From NCBI GenBank assembly GCA_964619935.1, contig CAZUGO010000094.1:22519-86518 (forward strand): 64,000 nt of DNA. Direction: 5' to 3'. Of the stretch, positions 16,964-26,362 are shown one piece after another; within the stretch, counting starts at the first letter, position 1; every line of letters starts with the position of its first letter. The DNA is from CAZUGO01 sp964619935 (GTDB lineage Bacteria > Planctomycetota > Phycisphaerae > UBA1845 > CAIVHJ01). Below the pieces are notes generated by a model, which searched no databases, had not been told where the DNA came from, and was given only the letters and a program-made list of their open reading frames with translations. Position numbers and translations under genes: made by a program.

Positions 16964-17515
16964 ATGACGTTCTTGAAGACCCCGTGCTGGCGAGCGCTTC
17001 TGCTGAGCAGTGCCATGATTGGGGGCGGCTGTGAGCGCACGGCGGCGCCGCCCGGCGCATCCGCCGGCGGAGCGGCAGCGGGCACGACCTTGCCGGCGGA
17101 GCTGTTCGTCAGCCAGGCGCCTGCCGGTGCCCGGAGCGTGGCCGAAGTTCGGGCCGATCCGAGCCTGACCGGCGAGGTGGTGGTCCAAGGCCGCGTGGGC
17201 GGCCGGCAGGAGCCATTTGTCGACGGCGCGGCGGTGTTCCTGCTGGCTGATGCCGGCATGAAATCCTGCCGGGAGTTGCATGGCGACTCGTGCAAGACGC
17301 CCTGGGACTACTGCTGCGAGCCGCCCGAGGCGCTGGCCGCCAGGATCGCCACGATTCAGGTTGTGGGCAGCGACGGCAAGCCGCTGCGCGCCGACCTCAA
17401 AGGCAAGATCCAGCCCTTGGCGCTGCTGACCCTGTCGGGAACCGTGGCCAGGCGCGATGCCGGAACGCTGGTGATCAATGCCACCCGCATCCACGTCGCC
17501 GGCGGCAACGGTTAG
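16964..17515 (+). CDS. Lipoprotein of the export operon
   Basis: A 183-aa protein with a lipoprotein signal (LLLSSAMIGGGC, Cys about residue 23) and a small beta-rich domain (TGEVVVQGRVGGRQ...VDGAAVFLLAD; LLTLSGTVARRDAGTLVINATRI) that looks like an OB-fold. A conserved-looking Cys group (KSCRELHGDSCKTPWDYCCEPPE) lies in its middle and may bind metal. A GGAGG site precedes the ATG by six bases, 53 bases after the second permease. It is probably the last gene of the operon and may be the cargo-side or regulatory lipoprotein. I know no characterised homologue. Confidence 0.8.
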   Translation: MTFLKTPCWRALLLSSAMIGGGCERTAAPPGASAGGAAAGTTLPAELFVSQAPAGARSVAEVRADPSLTGEVVVQGRVGGRQEPFVDGAAVFLLADAGMKSCRELHGDSCKTPWDYCCEPPEALAARIATIQVVGSDGKPLRADLKGKIQPLALLTLSGTVARRDAGTLVINATRIHVAGGNG

Positions 17516-17584
17516 CCGGCCGGCGCCGGGTGCGGTCTCGGTCTGCACCGCGGGCCCGGTGAACCCATGGCCCTGCCGGCGGGG

Positions 17585-19120
17585 TCAGTTGATGCAAGAA
17601 CTGATCGGGTTGCAGGCTCCATTGCAATAGGTCTCCCCCTGCGGGCAGCAAATCCCTTCGAAGTCGGTGCAGTTCATGCCCGCCGGGCAGCAACCGCCCA
17701 CCGTGCAGGGGGTATCGCTGGCGTTGGGACAGCCGACGCAAGTATTGGTCTGTGAATCGCAACTGCTGCCCGCGGGACAGCAGATGTCGCCACACCCACG
17801 ACCCAGGGGACAGCAGGTGGTCCCATTCAAACACAGGTCGCCGCTGTCACAACATCTGTCATTGCATGCCGGGCTGTTGAACCCGCAACACAGGCTCAAG
17901 GATTCGATACAGGAGTCCAGCTCGTCGCAGCAGGCGCTGCCGCAGGCGTTTTGCGGGTCACAACAAAGGCCGTCGCCCAGGCAGGTTTCGCCCGCCGCAC
18001 AGCAACGGTCCGTGCAAGGGGCCTGATCGGACGGACAACACAAGTTCGCTTCCGCGATGCAGGAGTCGGTCGGATCGCAGCAGGTGTTACCGCAAATGCC
18101 CTCCGATTCGCAGCAAATCCCGGCGTTGGGACCGCTGCTGATACAGACCTGTGTGCTGGAGCAGCAGTTCTCGCCGGCGCAGGGTGTTTTTCCGGCCGCA
18201 CAGCACACGCCGGTCTGTCCGTTCAGGCAGGTCTCGCCATCCTCGCAGCACGCCACCGCGCCGCAGGCCACCGGGCAGCACGGCCCGCCATCCACATTGC
18301 AGGCCGCCACACAACCCACGTAAGCCGCCGCGCACACCCCGACCCCGATGGCCTCGCACACGGCATAGAAAATGAGTGCACCGACGCACCCCGCCGACAC
18401 GCCGCCGATACATCCGGCCGCGGCCACGCTGCAGCCCGCCCAGCAGCCCACGCATTCGGCGGAGCCCTCCGGATTGCTGCTCTTGCCGTCGTCCTGCTCC
18501 GGAATGAAGGGTTGCCGTTCTGCGGCACGCCTCATTGCCGCGGCGCCGCTGGATTCACAGTCTGCCTGTTCCGCGCTTCGAAACAACGCCTCGAGGGCCG
18601 CCTGCAGATCGGGATCCAAACCATCGTCCGCGGGCATCTCGCCGTCTTCAAACTGGGTGGCAGACGGGTCTGCGTCTTCGGCCGCCATCGGCACAATGCT
18701 GCGGCCGCCGATGGTGCCCAGCACCATTCCCGCTTCGACGCGGATCATCGCCGTGGACAGACCGGGCACGAGGTCCCCGTACTCGACCTGCACGCTGGTA
18801 TTGCCCAGACCGTCGACCGTTGTGACCACGGTCATGATCATCTGGTTGTCGGCCATGACTTCGGTCTCGACCCGGAGCCCGCCGTCCTGCTCGGGGTTGC
18901 TGATCACCCGGCGGCTGAGGGTCAACTCGCGGCCCTGAGCGGACACCGCGCTGCTGCGGGTCTCGAACTCGTTGCCGGTGTCATCAAGCTGGGTGCACGT
19001 GCCGGCTCCATCCGGAACCGCCGGGGCGCAACCCACCGCCCAATACACTCCGCTGCCAGCCCCCATGCAGACCATCACCGCCGCTCGAAGCAGTCGCCGC
19101 TTGCGTTTGGCCGTTCTCAT
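17585..19120 (-). CDS. Large Cys-rich exported protein
   Basis: A 511-aa protein with a basic N-terminus and hydrophobic signal ending at AVGC (possible lipobox). Residues to ~210 form an ordinary domain (VISNPEQDGGLRVETEVMADNQMIMTVVTTV...). After residue ~225 Cys content rises sharply: CCxxxxxCxxxxxCC modules of about 20-25 residues are repeated to the end, in the style of granulin or trypsin-inhibitor-like disulfide domains. A Gly/Ala/Cys stretch (about residues 240-285) is hydrophobic and may be a membrane or packing segment. It is most likely a disulfide-cross-linked envelope protein. CGGAGAA precedes the ATG at 19120; an earlier start would place 38 unlike residues before the signal. Confidence 0.75.
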   Translation of the reverse strand: MRTAKRKRRLLRAAVMVCMGAGSGVYWAVGCAPAVPDGAGTCTQLDDTGNEFETRSSAVSAQGRELTLSRRVISNPEQDGGLRVETEVMADNQMIMTVVTTVDGLGNTSVQVEYGDLVPGLSTAMIRVEAGMVLGTIGGRSIVPMAAEDADPSATQFEDGEMPADDGLDPDLQAALEALFRSAEQADCESSGAAAMRRAAERQPFIPEQDDGKSSNPEGSAECVGCWAGCSVAAAGCIGGVSAGCVGALIFYAVCEAIGVGVCAAAYVGCVAACNVDGGPCCPVACGAVACCEDGETCLNGQTGVCCAAGKTPCAGENCCSSTQVCISSGPNAGICCESEGICGNTCCDPTDSCIAEANLCCPSDQAPCTDRCCAAGETCLGDGLCCDPQNACGSACCDELDSCIESLSLCCGFNSPACNDRCCDSGDLCLNGTTCCPLGRGCGDICCPAGSSCDSQTNTCVGCPNASDTPCTVGGCCPAGMNCTDFEGICCPQGETYCNGACNPISSCIN

Positions 19121-19427
19121 GGCGTGTTCTCCGTTGTGGATCCAGACGTGTACCGATGACCGCAGGCCGGGGTGCCGCGCGTCCCGAATTCGACACCTGG
19201 GTGGGAGCTTACAACACCCGCTGCTGCATTGCAAGAACGCCGTTCAATCCGCGCGGGCCCGCCGGTGCATGGCCGATTGCAAGGTCGTGTCGCTGAAGGA
19301 GTGCTGACACGACACCGGCCGGCGGACGCAACATCGGCGGTCGCGCGCCGCAGGGCGGAGCCACGGGAGCGCTGGGGCCCGCGTCAGATCGATGCGCCGA
19401 TCCTCAGCCGCGCCTCCAGCCGATCGG
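19121..19427. other. Intergenic, nothing recognised
   Basis: About 300 bases between two minus-strand genes. I see no gene, clear promoter or hairpin with a T-run. Confidence 0.5.
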
Positions 19428-21593
19428 TCAGCGCCGGATCACGAAGCAGCGATGGATTCGCCGGTTGCGAAAGTCCTCCGGAACGGTTCGCTCGCTGATC
19501 TCCTCGATGGCGGCGGCGGGGATGCGCTCGCTGTCCAGTTTGAAGCGCCGGAAGTTGGTTGAGAAGTACAGGCAAGCCCCCGCCGGCATGTGACCCAGCA
19601 CCGTGGACAACAACGCGGCGTGGTCACGCTGAATCTCCCAATCCTCGTCGGTGCGCTTGCTGTTGGAGAAGGTCGGCGGATCGACAATGACCAGATCAAA
19701 CCGCTCCTCCGGCGGCAGGCGCCGCAGGTAAGCGCGGGCGTCCTGCTGCACAAAGTGGTACTGCGGGCCCCGCAGGTTGTTGAGTTCAAAGTTGCGGCGG
19801 GCCCACTCCAGGTAGACCGGCGACCAGTCCACGGTGGTCACCGCCAGGGCCCCGCCGTCGGCCGCATAAGCGCTGAACGCCCCGGTATAGCCGAACAGGT
19901 TCAGCACCCGCTGCCCACTGGCGGCATCGCGCACCAGGCCGCGGGTCACGCGGTGATCGAGAAACAGCCCGGTGTCGACGTAGTCCGACAGGTTTACCCA
20001 GAAGCGCAAGCCGCCCTCCCGGACGGCGATCTCGTGCCGCCGGTCGGCCGCCTTCTCGTGCTGGGTGGTCCCGCGCTGCCGCAATTTCCTTTTCAAGAAG
20101 ACGTGTTCGAGATCGATGTCCAGCGTCTCGGCCGCGGTGCGTTTCATGAGATCCAGCCAGTCGGCATGCTGGCCCAAATCGCGGTCATGCGGCCGTTCGT
20201 ACTCCGTCAGATGGAGGTGGTCTTCGTAGCGATCGACCACCAACGGAATCTCCGGGATGTCGCGCTCGTAGAGCCGAAAGCAGTAAATCGCGCGCCGCGT
20301 CGGCCAGCGCCGCAGGTGGCGGGCGCGTTTGCGCAGCCGGGCCCGGAAGAGTTCCGCCTGCTGATGGGCCTTGGCGGTCAGGCCGCCGAATACCTGGTGC
20401 GACCGCGGCGGCGCGGCGGCCGGCAGATCGCCTTCAGGATGCTCCACCGCCGGCGCCGGCCGATCGGGCACGCCGGGCCTGGGACCGTGGAACTGGTAGT
20501 AGGTGCAGACGATCCGCCCGTTGTAGAGCTTGCGACGGCGGTCGGCTTGTTTCTGGATCAGCCGTTCGAAATCGGGCTGGGCGGTCAGGATGAAGTGCGA
20601 CCAAGTGGGCAAGGCCCGCAACACTTCCGGCATCGAACGGTGCAGGGCCTCGGCTTGATGCTGCTCGCCCAACCGCAGACCGTATGGTGGATTGGTGATG
20701 ACGCACCCATAGCGCTGCTTACTGGTGAGCTGCTCAAAGGAGCGCTCCTGGAAGTGGATGTCGTCGAACACGCCGGCCCGCCGGGCATGGTAGCGGGCCA
20801 ACTTCAGGGATTCCGGATCAGAATCGGTCGCCACAATGCGCACCGGAAGCGACGCGGAGGAACGGGCTCGGGCGGCCGCTCGGACGGATTCCCAGACTTC
20901 GGCTGCGATCTGCGGCCAGGCCTCGGCCGCGAAGCGCCGCAGCAACCCTGGAGCGATGTTACGACCCATCAAAGCGGCTTCGATCGGAATGGTCCCGGTG
21001 CCGCAGAACGGATCGATCAAGGGTCGCTCCGGATGCCAGGAACTCAGCCGCACCAGCGCCGCCGCCAGCGTCTCCTTGAGCGGAGCGGGACCGGTCCGCG
21101 TGCGGTATCCTCGTTTGTGCAGTCCCGGTCCGGTGGTGTCGATGGCCACGGTCGCCTGGTCGTCCAGAAACGCCACCTCGATGCTGTACCGCGGACCGGA
21201 CTCCGGGAGCACGGTCACGCCATGGGCCTGCCGTAGACGATCGACCACGGCTCGTTTGACAGACCGTTGGACCGCCGGCACGCTGTGCAGTTGCGACCTC
21301 CGCGAACGACCGACCACCGGGAAGGCCCCATCGGGCGGAATCCAGTGCTCCCAGGGCAGCGCCCGGGTGGTCTCGAAGAGGGCGTCGAAGTCGGCGGCGG
21401 CGAAGCGCTGCACCACCACCCCCACGCGATCCGCCGTCCGCAGCCACACGTTGGCCGTCGCCAGGGCGGCAAAGCCTCCGGCGAACTGGATCCGTCCGGG
21501 CCCTACGATCGTGGCGCTGTACCCCAGTTCCGCCAACTCCTGGCGAACCACGGCTTCCAGTCCGAAGGCTGAGGTGGCGATCAGGTCGATCAT
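19428..21593 (-). CDS. rlmKL: Bifunctional 23S rRNA methyltransferase RlmKL
   Basis: A 722-aa fusion that methylates G2445 (RlmL part) and G2069 (RlmK part) of 23S rRNA in E. coli. The order is a THUMP region (about residues 45-155), the RlmL methyltransferase with DPFCGTGTIPIEAAL from residue 194 and catalytic-type motif ITNPPYGLRLG, a linker, then the RlmK half with the PUA-like/EEHD-like lead (YERDIPEIPLVVDRYEDHLHL), VLNLFGYTGAFSAYAA and VIVDPPTFSNSKR. The length is close to the E. coli protein (702 aa). The ATG at 21593 matches the usual family start (IATSAFGLEAVVRQEL). Confidence 0.95.
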   Translation of the reverse strand: MIDLIATSAFGLEAVVRQELAELGYSATIVGPGRIQFAGGFAALATANVWLRTADRVGVVVQRFAAADFDALFETTRALPWEHWIPPDGAFPVVGRSRRSQLHSVPAVQRSVKRAVVDRLRQAHGVTVLPESGPRYSIEVAFLDDQATVAIDTTGPGLHKRGYRTRTGPAPLKETLAAALVRLSSWHPERPLIDPFCGTGTIPIEAALMGRNIAPGLLRRFAAEAWPQIAAEVWESVRAAARARSSASLPVRIVATDSDPESLKLARYHARRAGVFDDIHFQERSFEQLTSKQRYGCVITNPPYGLRLGEQHQAEALHRSMPEVLRALPTWSHFILTAQPDFERLIQKQADRRRKLYNGRIVCTYYQFHGPRPGVPDRPAPAVEHPEGDLPAAAPPRSHQVFGGLTAKAHQQAELFRARLRKRARHLRRWPTRRAIYCFRLYERDIPEIPLVVDRYEDHLHLTEYERPHDRDLGQHADWLDLMKRTAAETLDIDLEHVFLKRKLRQRGTTQHEKAADRRHEIAVREGGLRFWVNLSDYVDTGLFLDHRVTRGLVRDAASGQRVLNLFGYTGAFSAYAADGGALAVTTVDWSPVYLEWARRNFELNNLRGPQYHFVQQDARAYLRRLPPEERFDLVIVDPPTFSNSKRTDEDWEIQRDHAALLSTVLGHMPAGACLYFSTNFRRFKLDSERIPAAAIEEISERTVPEDFRNRRIHRCFVIRR

Positions 21594-21823
21594 CGCTCGA
21601 TAATACCGACAACCCAGCCCCCGGAGAACCAGCGGCAGCGCCTGGCGCCCCCCGTTGAACAGCATCGGTGAGCCGTGATTGGATGGTGGGTGCCGCTGAG
21701 GCGGGCCCCGCCGCTGGTTGTGGTTGCTTCGGGCGACTGGAGTTGCATGGGGCGAGCCGTTACCTTGATGGGTGCTGTGCCTTGCGGACCCCAAGCCCTT
21801 TGGTGACGAAGGAGCATCGACCC

Positions 21824-23659
21824 ATGAAACCCACGGGCCCTTTCCTGGCGTGCATCGGACTGTGTGTTGCGGCGAACGACCTGCCCGCCGGAGCCTGTAC
21901 CAACTTCCTGGTCACTCGCGGGGCCTCGACCGACGGCTGCACCATGATCACCTATGCGGCCGATTCTCATGAGTTATACGGCGAATTGTATTACACCCCG
22001 GCCGGGCGACATCGGCCCGGCGCCCAGGTGGACATTCACGAGTGGGACACCGGCAAGCTCCTGGGGCAGATTCCCCAGGTGCCGCAGACCTACCGCGTGG
22101 TCGGCAACATGAACGAACACCAGGTGGCCATCGGCGAGACCACCTGGGGCGGCCGCCCCGAGCTGCGGGATCCGCAGGGCATCATGGACTACGGCAGCCT
22201 GATGTACATCGCCCTGCAACGGTCGAAAACCGCCCGCGAAGCCATCGCGGTGATGACCGACCTGGTGGCACGCCATGGGTACTACAGTTCCGGCGAATCG
22301 ATTTCGGTTTCCGATCCGCAGGAAGTGTGGATCCTCGAGATCATCGGCAAGGGGCCCGGGAAGACCGGGGCGGTGTGGGTGGCCCGAAAGATCCCGGACG
22401 GCTACATCAGCGCTCACGCCAATGCCGCCCGCATCCGGCAGTTTCCAATGAATGACCCGGAGCACACGCTGTACGCGGCCGACGTCATCTCCTTTGCCCG
22501 GGAGGCCGGCTATTTCAGCGGCAGCGACGCCGAGTTCAGCTTCGCCGACACCTACGGCCCACTGGACTACGGCGCCCTGCGATTCTGCGATTCGCGGGTG
22601 TGGTGTATGTATCACCGGACCGCGCCGTCATTGAATCTGTCCACAGACTGGGTCACCGGGGTCGCCGGGGCCGAGCCGTTGCCGCTGTGGATCAAGCCGG
22701 ACCGCAAGCTGTCGGTCCACGACGTCATGGGATTGATGCGCGACCACTTCGAGGGCACCGCACTGGACATGACCCGCGACATCGGCGCCGGACCCTACGC
22801 GCTGCCCTATCGCTGGCGGCCGCTGACCTGGAAGATCGACGGCGCGGAATACCTCAACGAGCGGGCCGTGTCTACCCAGCAAACCGCCTTCTCGTTCGTG
22901 ACCCAGGCCCGCTCCTGGCTGCCCGACCCCATCGGCGGCGTGTTGTGGTTCGGGGTGGACGACACCTACAGCACGGTCTACGTCCCGATGTACTGCGGGA
23001 TCACCCGCGTACCACACGCCTTCGCAGTGGGGACCGGTTCGTTCGATGAGTTCACCTGGGAAGCGGCCTTCTGGGTGTTCAACCAGGTCTCCAACTACGC
23101 CTACCTGCGCTACCACGATATGATCCAGGACATCCAGAAGGTCCAGTTCGAGTTGGAGGGCGGCTTCATCGCTGATCAACCGGGTGTCGACCAGGCGGCC
23201 CTGGCACTGCATCAACAGGCCCCCCGCCTGGCGGTCGACTACCTGACCGACTATTCAGCGCGGGCCGGCGACCAGACCGTCGCGCGCTGGCGCCGGTTGG
23301 GTGAGCACCTGATCTACAAGTATCTCGACGGCAACGTCAAAGACGCCCTGGGCAACGTCACGCATCCGGGATACCCGGAATCCTGGTACCGCACGGTGGC
23401 CGCCGCCGCCGGTGAGCAATTCAAGATGCACCAGTTGGTCGCTGAACAACAGCGTGCGCAAGCCCAACACGACCACGATGATGCCAAGCGCAGCGGGTTG
23501 GCCGATGCCATTGTCGCGGTGTTGCAAGCCCGGCAGGTCAGTCTGGATGAAGCCCAGCAGAAGCGCATTCGCATGACGTCCAACCTGGCCTTGCTGGAGC
23601 GCTGGCTGATCGGGGCTGCCACGGCCCAAACCGCGGCCGAGGTCCTCAGTCACGAGTGA
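21824..23659 (+). CDS. Peptidase family C69 (PepD-like) dipeptidase, exported
   Basis: A 611-aa Ntn hydrolase. The predicted signal peptide ends at PAGA and is followed at once by CTNFLVTRGASTDGCTMITYAADSH, the C69 signature in which the N-terminal Cys (Cys25) is the nucleophile freed by processing. Other family marks are GETTWGGRPEL, IMDYGSLMYIALQRSKTAREAI and SVSDPQEVWILEIIG. Related enzymes cleave dipeptides with broad specificity; here it should act outside the cytoplasm. An AAGGAG site lies nine bases before the ATG. Confidence 0.9.
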   Translation: MKPTGPFLACIGLCVAANDLPAGACTNFLVTRGASTDGCTMITYAADSHELYGELYYTPAGRHRPGAQVDIHEWDTGKLLGQIPQVPQTYRVVGNMNEHQVAIGETTWGGRPELRDPQGIMDYGSLMYIALQRSKTAREAIAVMTDLVARHGYYSSGESISVSDPQEVWILEIIGKGPGKTGAVWVARKIPDGYISAHANAARIRQFPMNDPEHTLYAADVISFAREAGYFSGSDAEFSFADTYGPLDYGALRFCDSRVWCMYHRTAPSLNLSTDWVTGVAGAEPLPLWIKPDRKLSVHDVMGLMRDHFEGTALDMTRDIGAGPYALPYRWRPLTWKIDGAEYLNERAVSTQQTAFSFVTQARSWLPDPIGGVLWFGVDDTYSTVYVPMYCGITRVPHAFAVGTGSFDEFTWEAAFWVFNQVSNYAYLRYHDMIQDIQKVQFELEGGFIADQPGVDQAALALHQQAPRLAVDYLTDYSARAGDQTVARWRRLGEHLIYKYLDGNVKDALGNVTHPGYPESWYRTVAAAAGEQFKMHQLVAEQQRAQAQHDHDDAKRSGLADAIVAVLQARQVSLDEAQQKRIRMTSNLALLERWLIGAATAQTAAEVLSHE

Positions 23660-23929
23660 CGCCCCCCTCACCGGCCGCCGCCGATTGGACGAGTCCGAGA
23701 ACAATTGCGCCCCGTGGAGCAAGTCGCCAGGACCCCGCCAACGCGGGTCGGCACCCCCTTGTACGTCCGCGACCAGACCCAGGTCATCCCCTTGGATCTC
23801 GGTGCCGACCGGCCGATGGACTGAACGACCGCCGCCGATTGCACCCGACCTCGTCTGCGCGCCGGCACGGGGACCGGCCTGGGTTGCCGGCCCCAGCGAG
23901 GTACTGCGTTGCTGCGCGGCAGTCCTTGT

Positions 23930-24594
23930 CTACGATGCCTTGCGGATCTCGATCCAGGTCTTGTTGAGGGTCAGCGGTTCGGTGGGTCGGCCCTGGGTGC
24001 TGCCGGCGGCCTCCAACTGCCGAACCACGTCCTGGCCCTCGGCGACCTCTCCGAAAATGGTGTGCCGGCCGTTGAGATGCGGCGTTTCGCTGAACGTAAT
24101 GAAGAACTGGCTGCCGTCGGTCCCGGCGCCGGCGTTGGCCATGCTCAACAGGAACGGACGATCGTGCTTGACATCGTCGGAATACTCACCGGCGTACTTG
24201 TAGCCGGGCCCGCCGCTTCCGGTGCCCAGCGGGCAGCCACCCTGGGCCATGAATCGGGTGATCACCCGGTGAAAGCTCAGGCCGTCATAAAAGCCCAGAC
24301 GGGACAGATACAGCGTGCTGGACACGTGCATCGGCGCGACCGCGGGCATCAGCTTGATCTTGATTCTTCCCTTGTTCGTGTCGAGGATCCAGAAGTAGTC
24401 GACCTCGGCGGTGAAGGTGACCTGGGCGGCTGGGGCAGGTGCGTTTTCCAATCGTCGGATCCGGTGTCGATGGCACCAGCAGACTTCTGGGTGGTGATGA
24501 AGGCATCCATGGCGACCACCGCCGGATCCTTGGCGGCGTCGCCGGGCTGACCGCCGCAGGCCAACAACAATGTCATTCCAATGGCGAGATTCAT
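23930..24594 (-). pseudogene. Cyclophilin-type peptidyl-prolyl isomerase lipoprotein, frameshifted
   Basis: The N-terminus (MNLAIGMTLLLACGGQ, a lipobox signal with CAGGAG upstream of the ATG at 24594) reads to DDWKTHLPQPP in one frame; the cyclophilin domain continues in the -1 frame from about 24425 (AQVTFTAEVDYFWILDTNKGRIKIKLMP...). The domain itself is intact: FHRVITRFMAQGGCP, GSQFFITFSETPHLNGRHTIFGEVAEGQDVV. Only one base is missing in a C-rich stretch (about 24425-24440), so this is either a recent mutation, a sequencing error, or less likely programmed -1 slippage. If restored, the product would be a membrane-anchored periplasmic PPIase of about 220 aa. Confidence 0.7.
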
Positions 24595-24816
24595 GGTGGT
24601 GCACTCCTGAAAGGTTCCTGAACGATCGAGGCCAGACGGGCGCGTCGCCCACAAGACGAGGCATTATAGGCCCTAGGCGGTTCCCCGCCATAGGCCCTCC
24701 GGCCACCGATGTTGATGGCCGGCAAGGCGGGAAGGACCGGCCCGGCCGGTTCCGGGTGGTCCAGGGCCGGCGAAAATAACCCACAAAAAGCTACTGTACA
24801 TCTTCTGTTTGTGGGT

Positions 24817-24822
24817 TATAAT
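24817..24822 (+). promoter_or_regulatory. Putative -10 of the RRM protein gene
   Basis: A perfect TATAAT inside TTGTGGGTTATAAT, in a small AT-rich patch, with no strong -35. It would give a ~165-base 5' leader before the RRM gene, a length often linked to post-transcriptional control in cold-inducible RNA-binding protein genes. Confidence 0.4.
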
Positions 24823-24994
24823 TTCGGCGGTCGAATCGCAGAGCCAGGCCTCGGAAGTGGCACCTTGTCATGCAAGTCCCGCATCGTATCGCCTAGATCG
24901 CCTTTCTACCTTCTTGGCCGGAATCACGGTCACTTTCAATTGTGATCCTGAAAGTAAAGCAATGGGTCACGACATTACGACAGGAGTGAAGAAG

Positions 24995-25300
24995 ATGGGT
25001 AAGAAGTTGTATGTCGGGAACCTCTCGTATGACGTGAGCAGTTCCGATCTGGAACAGCTGTTCTCGGCGCACGGCACTGTGGAGAGCGCGCAGGTCATCG
25101 AAGACCGCGCCACCGGCAGGAGCAAAGGTTTTGGCTTCGTGGAGATGGGTTCTGATAACGAAGCCCAACAGGCGATCAGTGCCCTCAACGGGCAGGAGCA
25201 CGGCGGACGGGCCCTGACAGTCAACGAAGCCAAGCCGCGCGAACCGCGCAGCGGTGGTGGCTACGGCGGTGGTGGTGGCCGCGGCGGCTACGGTCGCTAG
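24995..25300 (+). CDS. Glycine-rich RRM RNA-binding protein
   Basis: A 101-aa protein with one RNA-recognition motif: RNP2 KLYVGNL (residues 4-10) and RNP1 KGFGFVEM (44-51), followed by NEAKPREPRSGG and a Gly-rich tail with GGGGGRGGYGR. Such single-RRM proteins occur in cyanobacteria, planctomycetes and others and bind RNA, often in cold stress. AGGAG lies about eight bases before the ATG at 24995; an in-frame ATG at 24962 would add 11 residues. Confidence 0.95.
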   Translation: MGKKLYVGNLSYDVSSSDLEQLFSAHGTVESAQVIEDRATGRSKGFGFVEMGSDNEAQQAISALNGQEHGGRALTVNEAKPREPRSGGGYGGGGGRGGYGR

Positions 25301-25481
25301 GCGGGCGGCAAGGGCCCTAATCGGCCGGCAGCGCACCCCGCCCAGACGGGATCGCAACGAGCGAAATCGCCTGCGATCCTGCAAGGCTTCTCGAAAACAA
25401 ACCGATCGTTGCGGCCGGGGCTTCGGCCCCGGACCGCATTCGGTCTGCGCACAGCACTGAGTTCATTCACCGGCGGTTGGG

Positions 25482-26219
25482 TTACGGCTGAAACCGCTTG
25501 AGTGCGTTCTGGGCGGTTTCCTTAATCCGCGGATTGGGATCCTCCGCGGCGGCCTTCAGCGCAGGAATCGCCCGCTCATCTCCGATCATGCCCAGGGCGA
25601 TCAGGGCCCCCATGCGGGCCATGACATCCGGGTCGCTGACTTGGGCAATCAACTTCGGGGTCGCCGCGGCGGCATCTGGACCGATGCGGCTGAGGGCTCG
25701 CGCCGCGTTCATGCGGACGTTGGCATCCGGGTCATCGAGGGCGTCGATCAGCGGTGGGACGGCCCCCTTGCCCATCAGGGTCAAGCCGAAGGCCGCCCGG
25801 TTTCGGACCGCCGGATCTTCGTCCCTGAGGGTCTCCACCAAGAACGGAATGGCGGCGGCGGCAGCCGGCCCCAGGTTGCCGAGTGCTTCAGCCGAATTGT
25901 TTCGAACCGTGGGGTCCGGATCCGCGAGGCCTTCGATCAAGCGATCGATGCGGGCCGGGTCGGGCGGCGGTTCGTTCGCCGCTGGCGCCCGGCCGGCCGG
26001 CTCGGCACTCGGGGCGACCGGCGGCACGACCACCGGCTTGGGTGCTGATTCCGGTTTGGGGGCCGCCGCTGCCGGCTTGGGGTGCTCGGCCGGCGGCTTG
26101 GGCGTGGTCGCGGCCGGGGTTGGCGGCCCCGACGGTTTCTGGGAGGCCTCCTTCTTCGATTCGCAGCCCACCGCCACGGCCAGGATCCCGGTGAGCAGAA
26201 GCTTGGTTGCATGCCGCAC
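25482..26219 (-). CDS. HEAT-repeat lipoprotein
   Basis: A 245-aa protein with a lipoprotein signal (LLLTGILAVAVGC, Cys19), a Pro/Ala/Lys-rich linker to about residue 95, and four to five HEAT repeats (for example LIEGLADPDPTVRNNSAEALGNLG and LIDALDDPDANVRMNAARALSRIG). The start is GTG at 26219: AGGAGG sits exactly six bases upstream, while the ATGs further up lie before that site. The repeats suggest a scaffold that binds partner proteins in the periplasm; no partner can be named. Confidence 0.85.
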   Translation of the reverse strand: MRHATKLLLTGILAVAVGCESKKEASQKPSGPPTPAATTPKPPAEHPKPAAAAPKPESAPKPVVVPPVAPSAEPAGRAPAANEPPPDPARIDRLIEGLADPDPTVRNNSAEALGNLGPAAAAAIPFLVETLRDEDPAVRNRAAFGLTLMGKGAVPPLIDALDDPDANVRMNAARALSRIGPDAAAATPKLIAQVSDPDVMARMGALIALGMIGDERAIPALKAAAEDPNPRIKETAQNALKRFQP

Positions 26220-26362
26220 GATCCACCTCCTCAGCATCAGCGTCACTAGCGCAATACTTACAGACTTCGGCCTGCTTCATGTTAGCAGCAACCCGCAGCG
26301 GCTGCATCCTGCGAAGGCCACCCCGGCCGCCGGAAACGGCGAATGGTTCTGACGGCGGGAAG

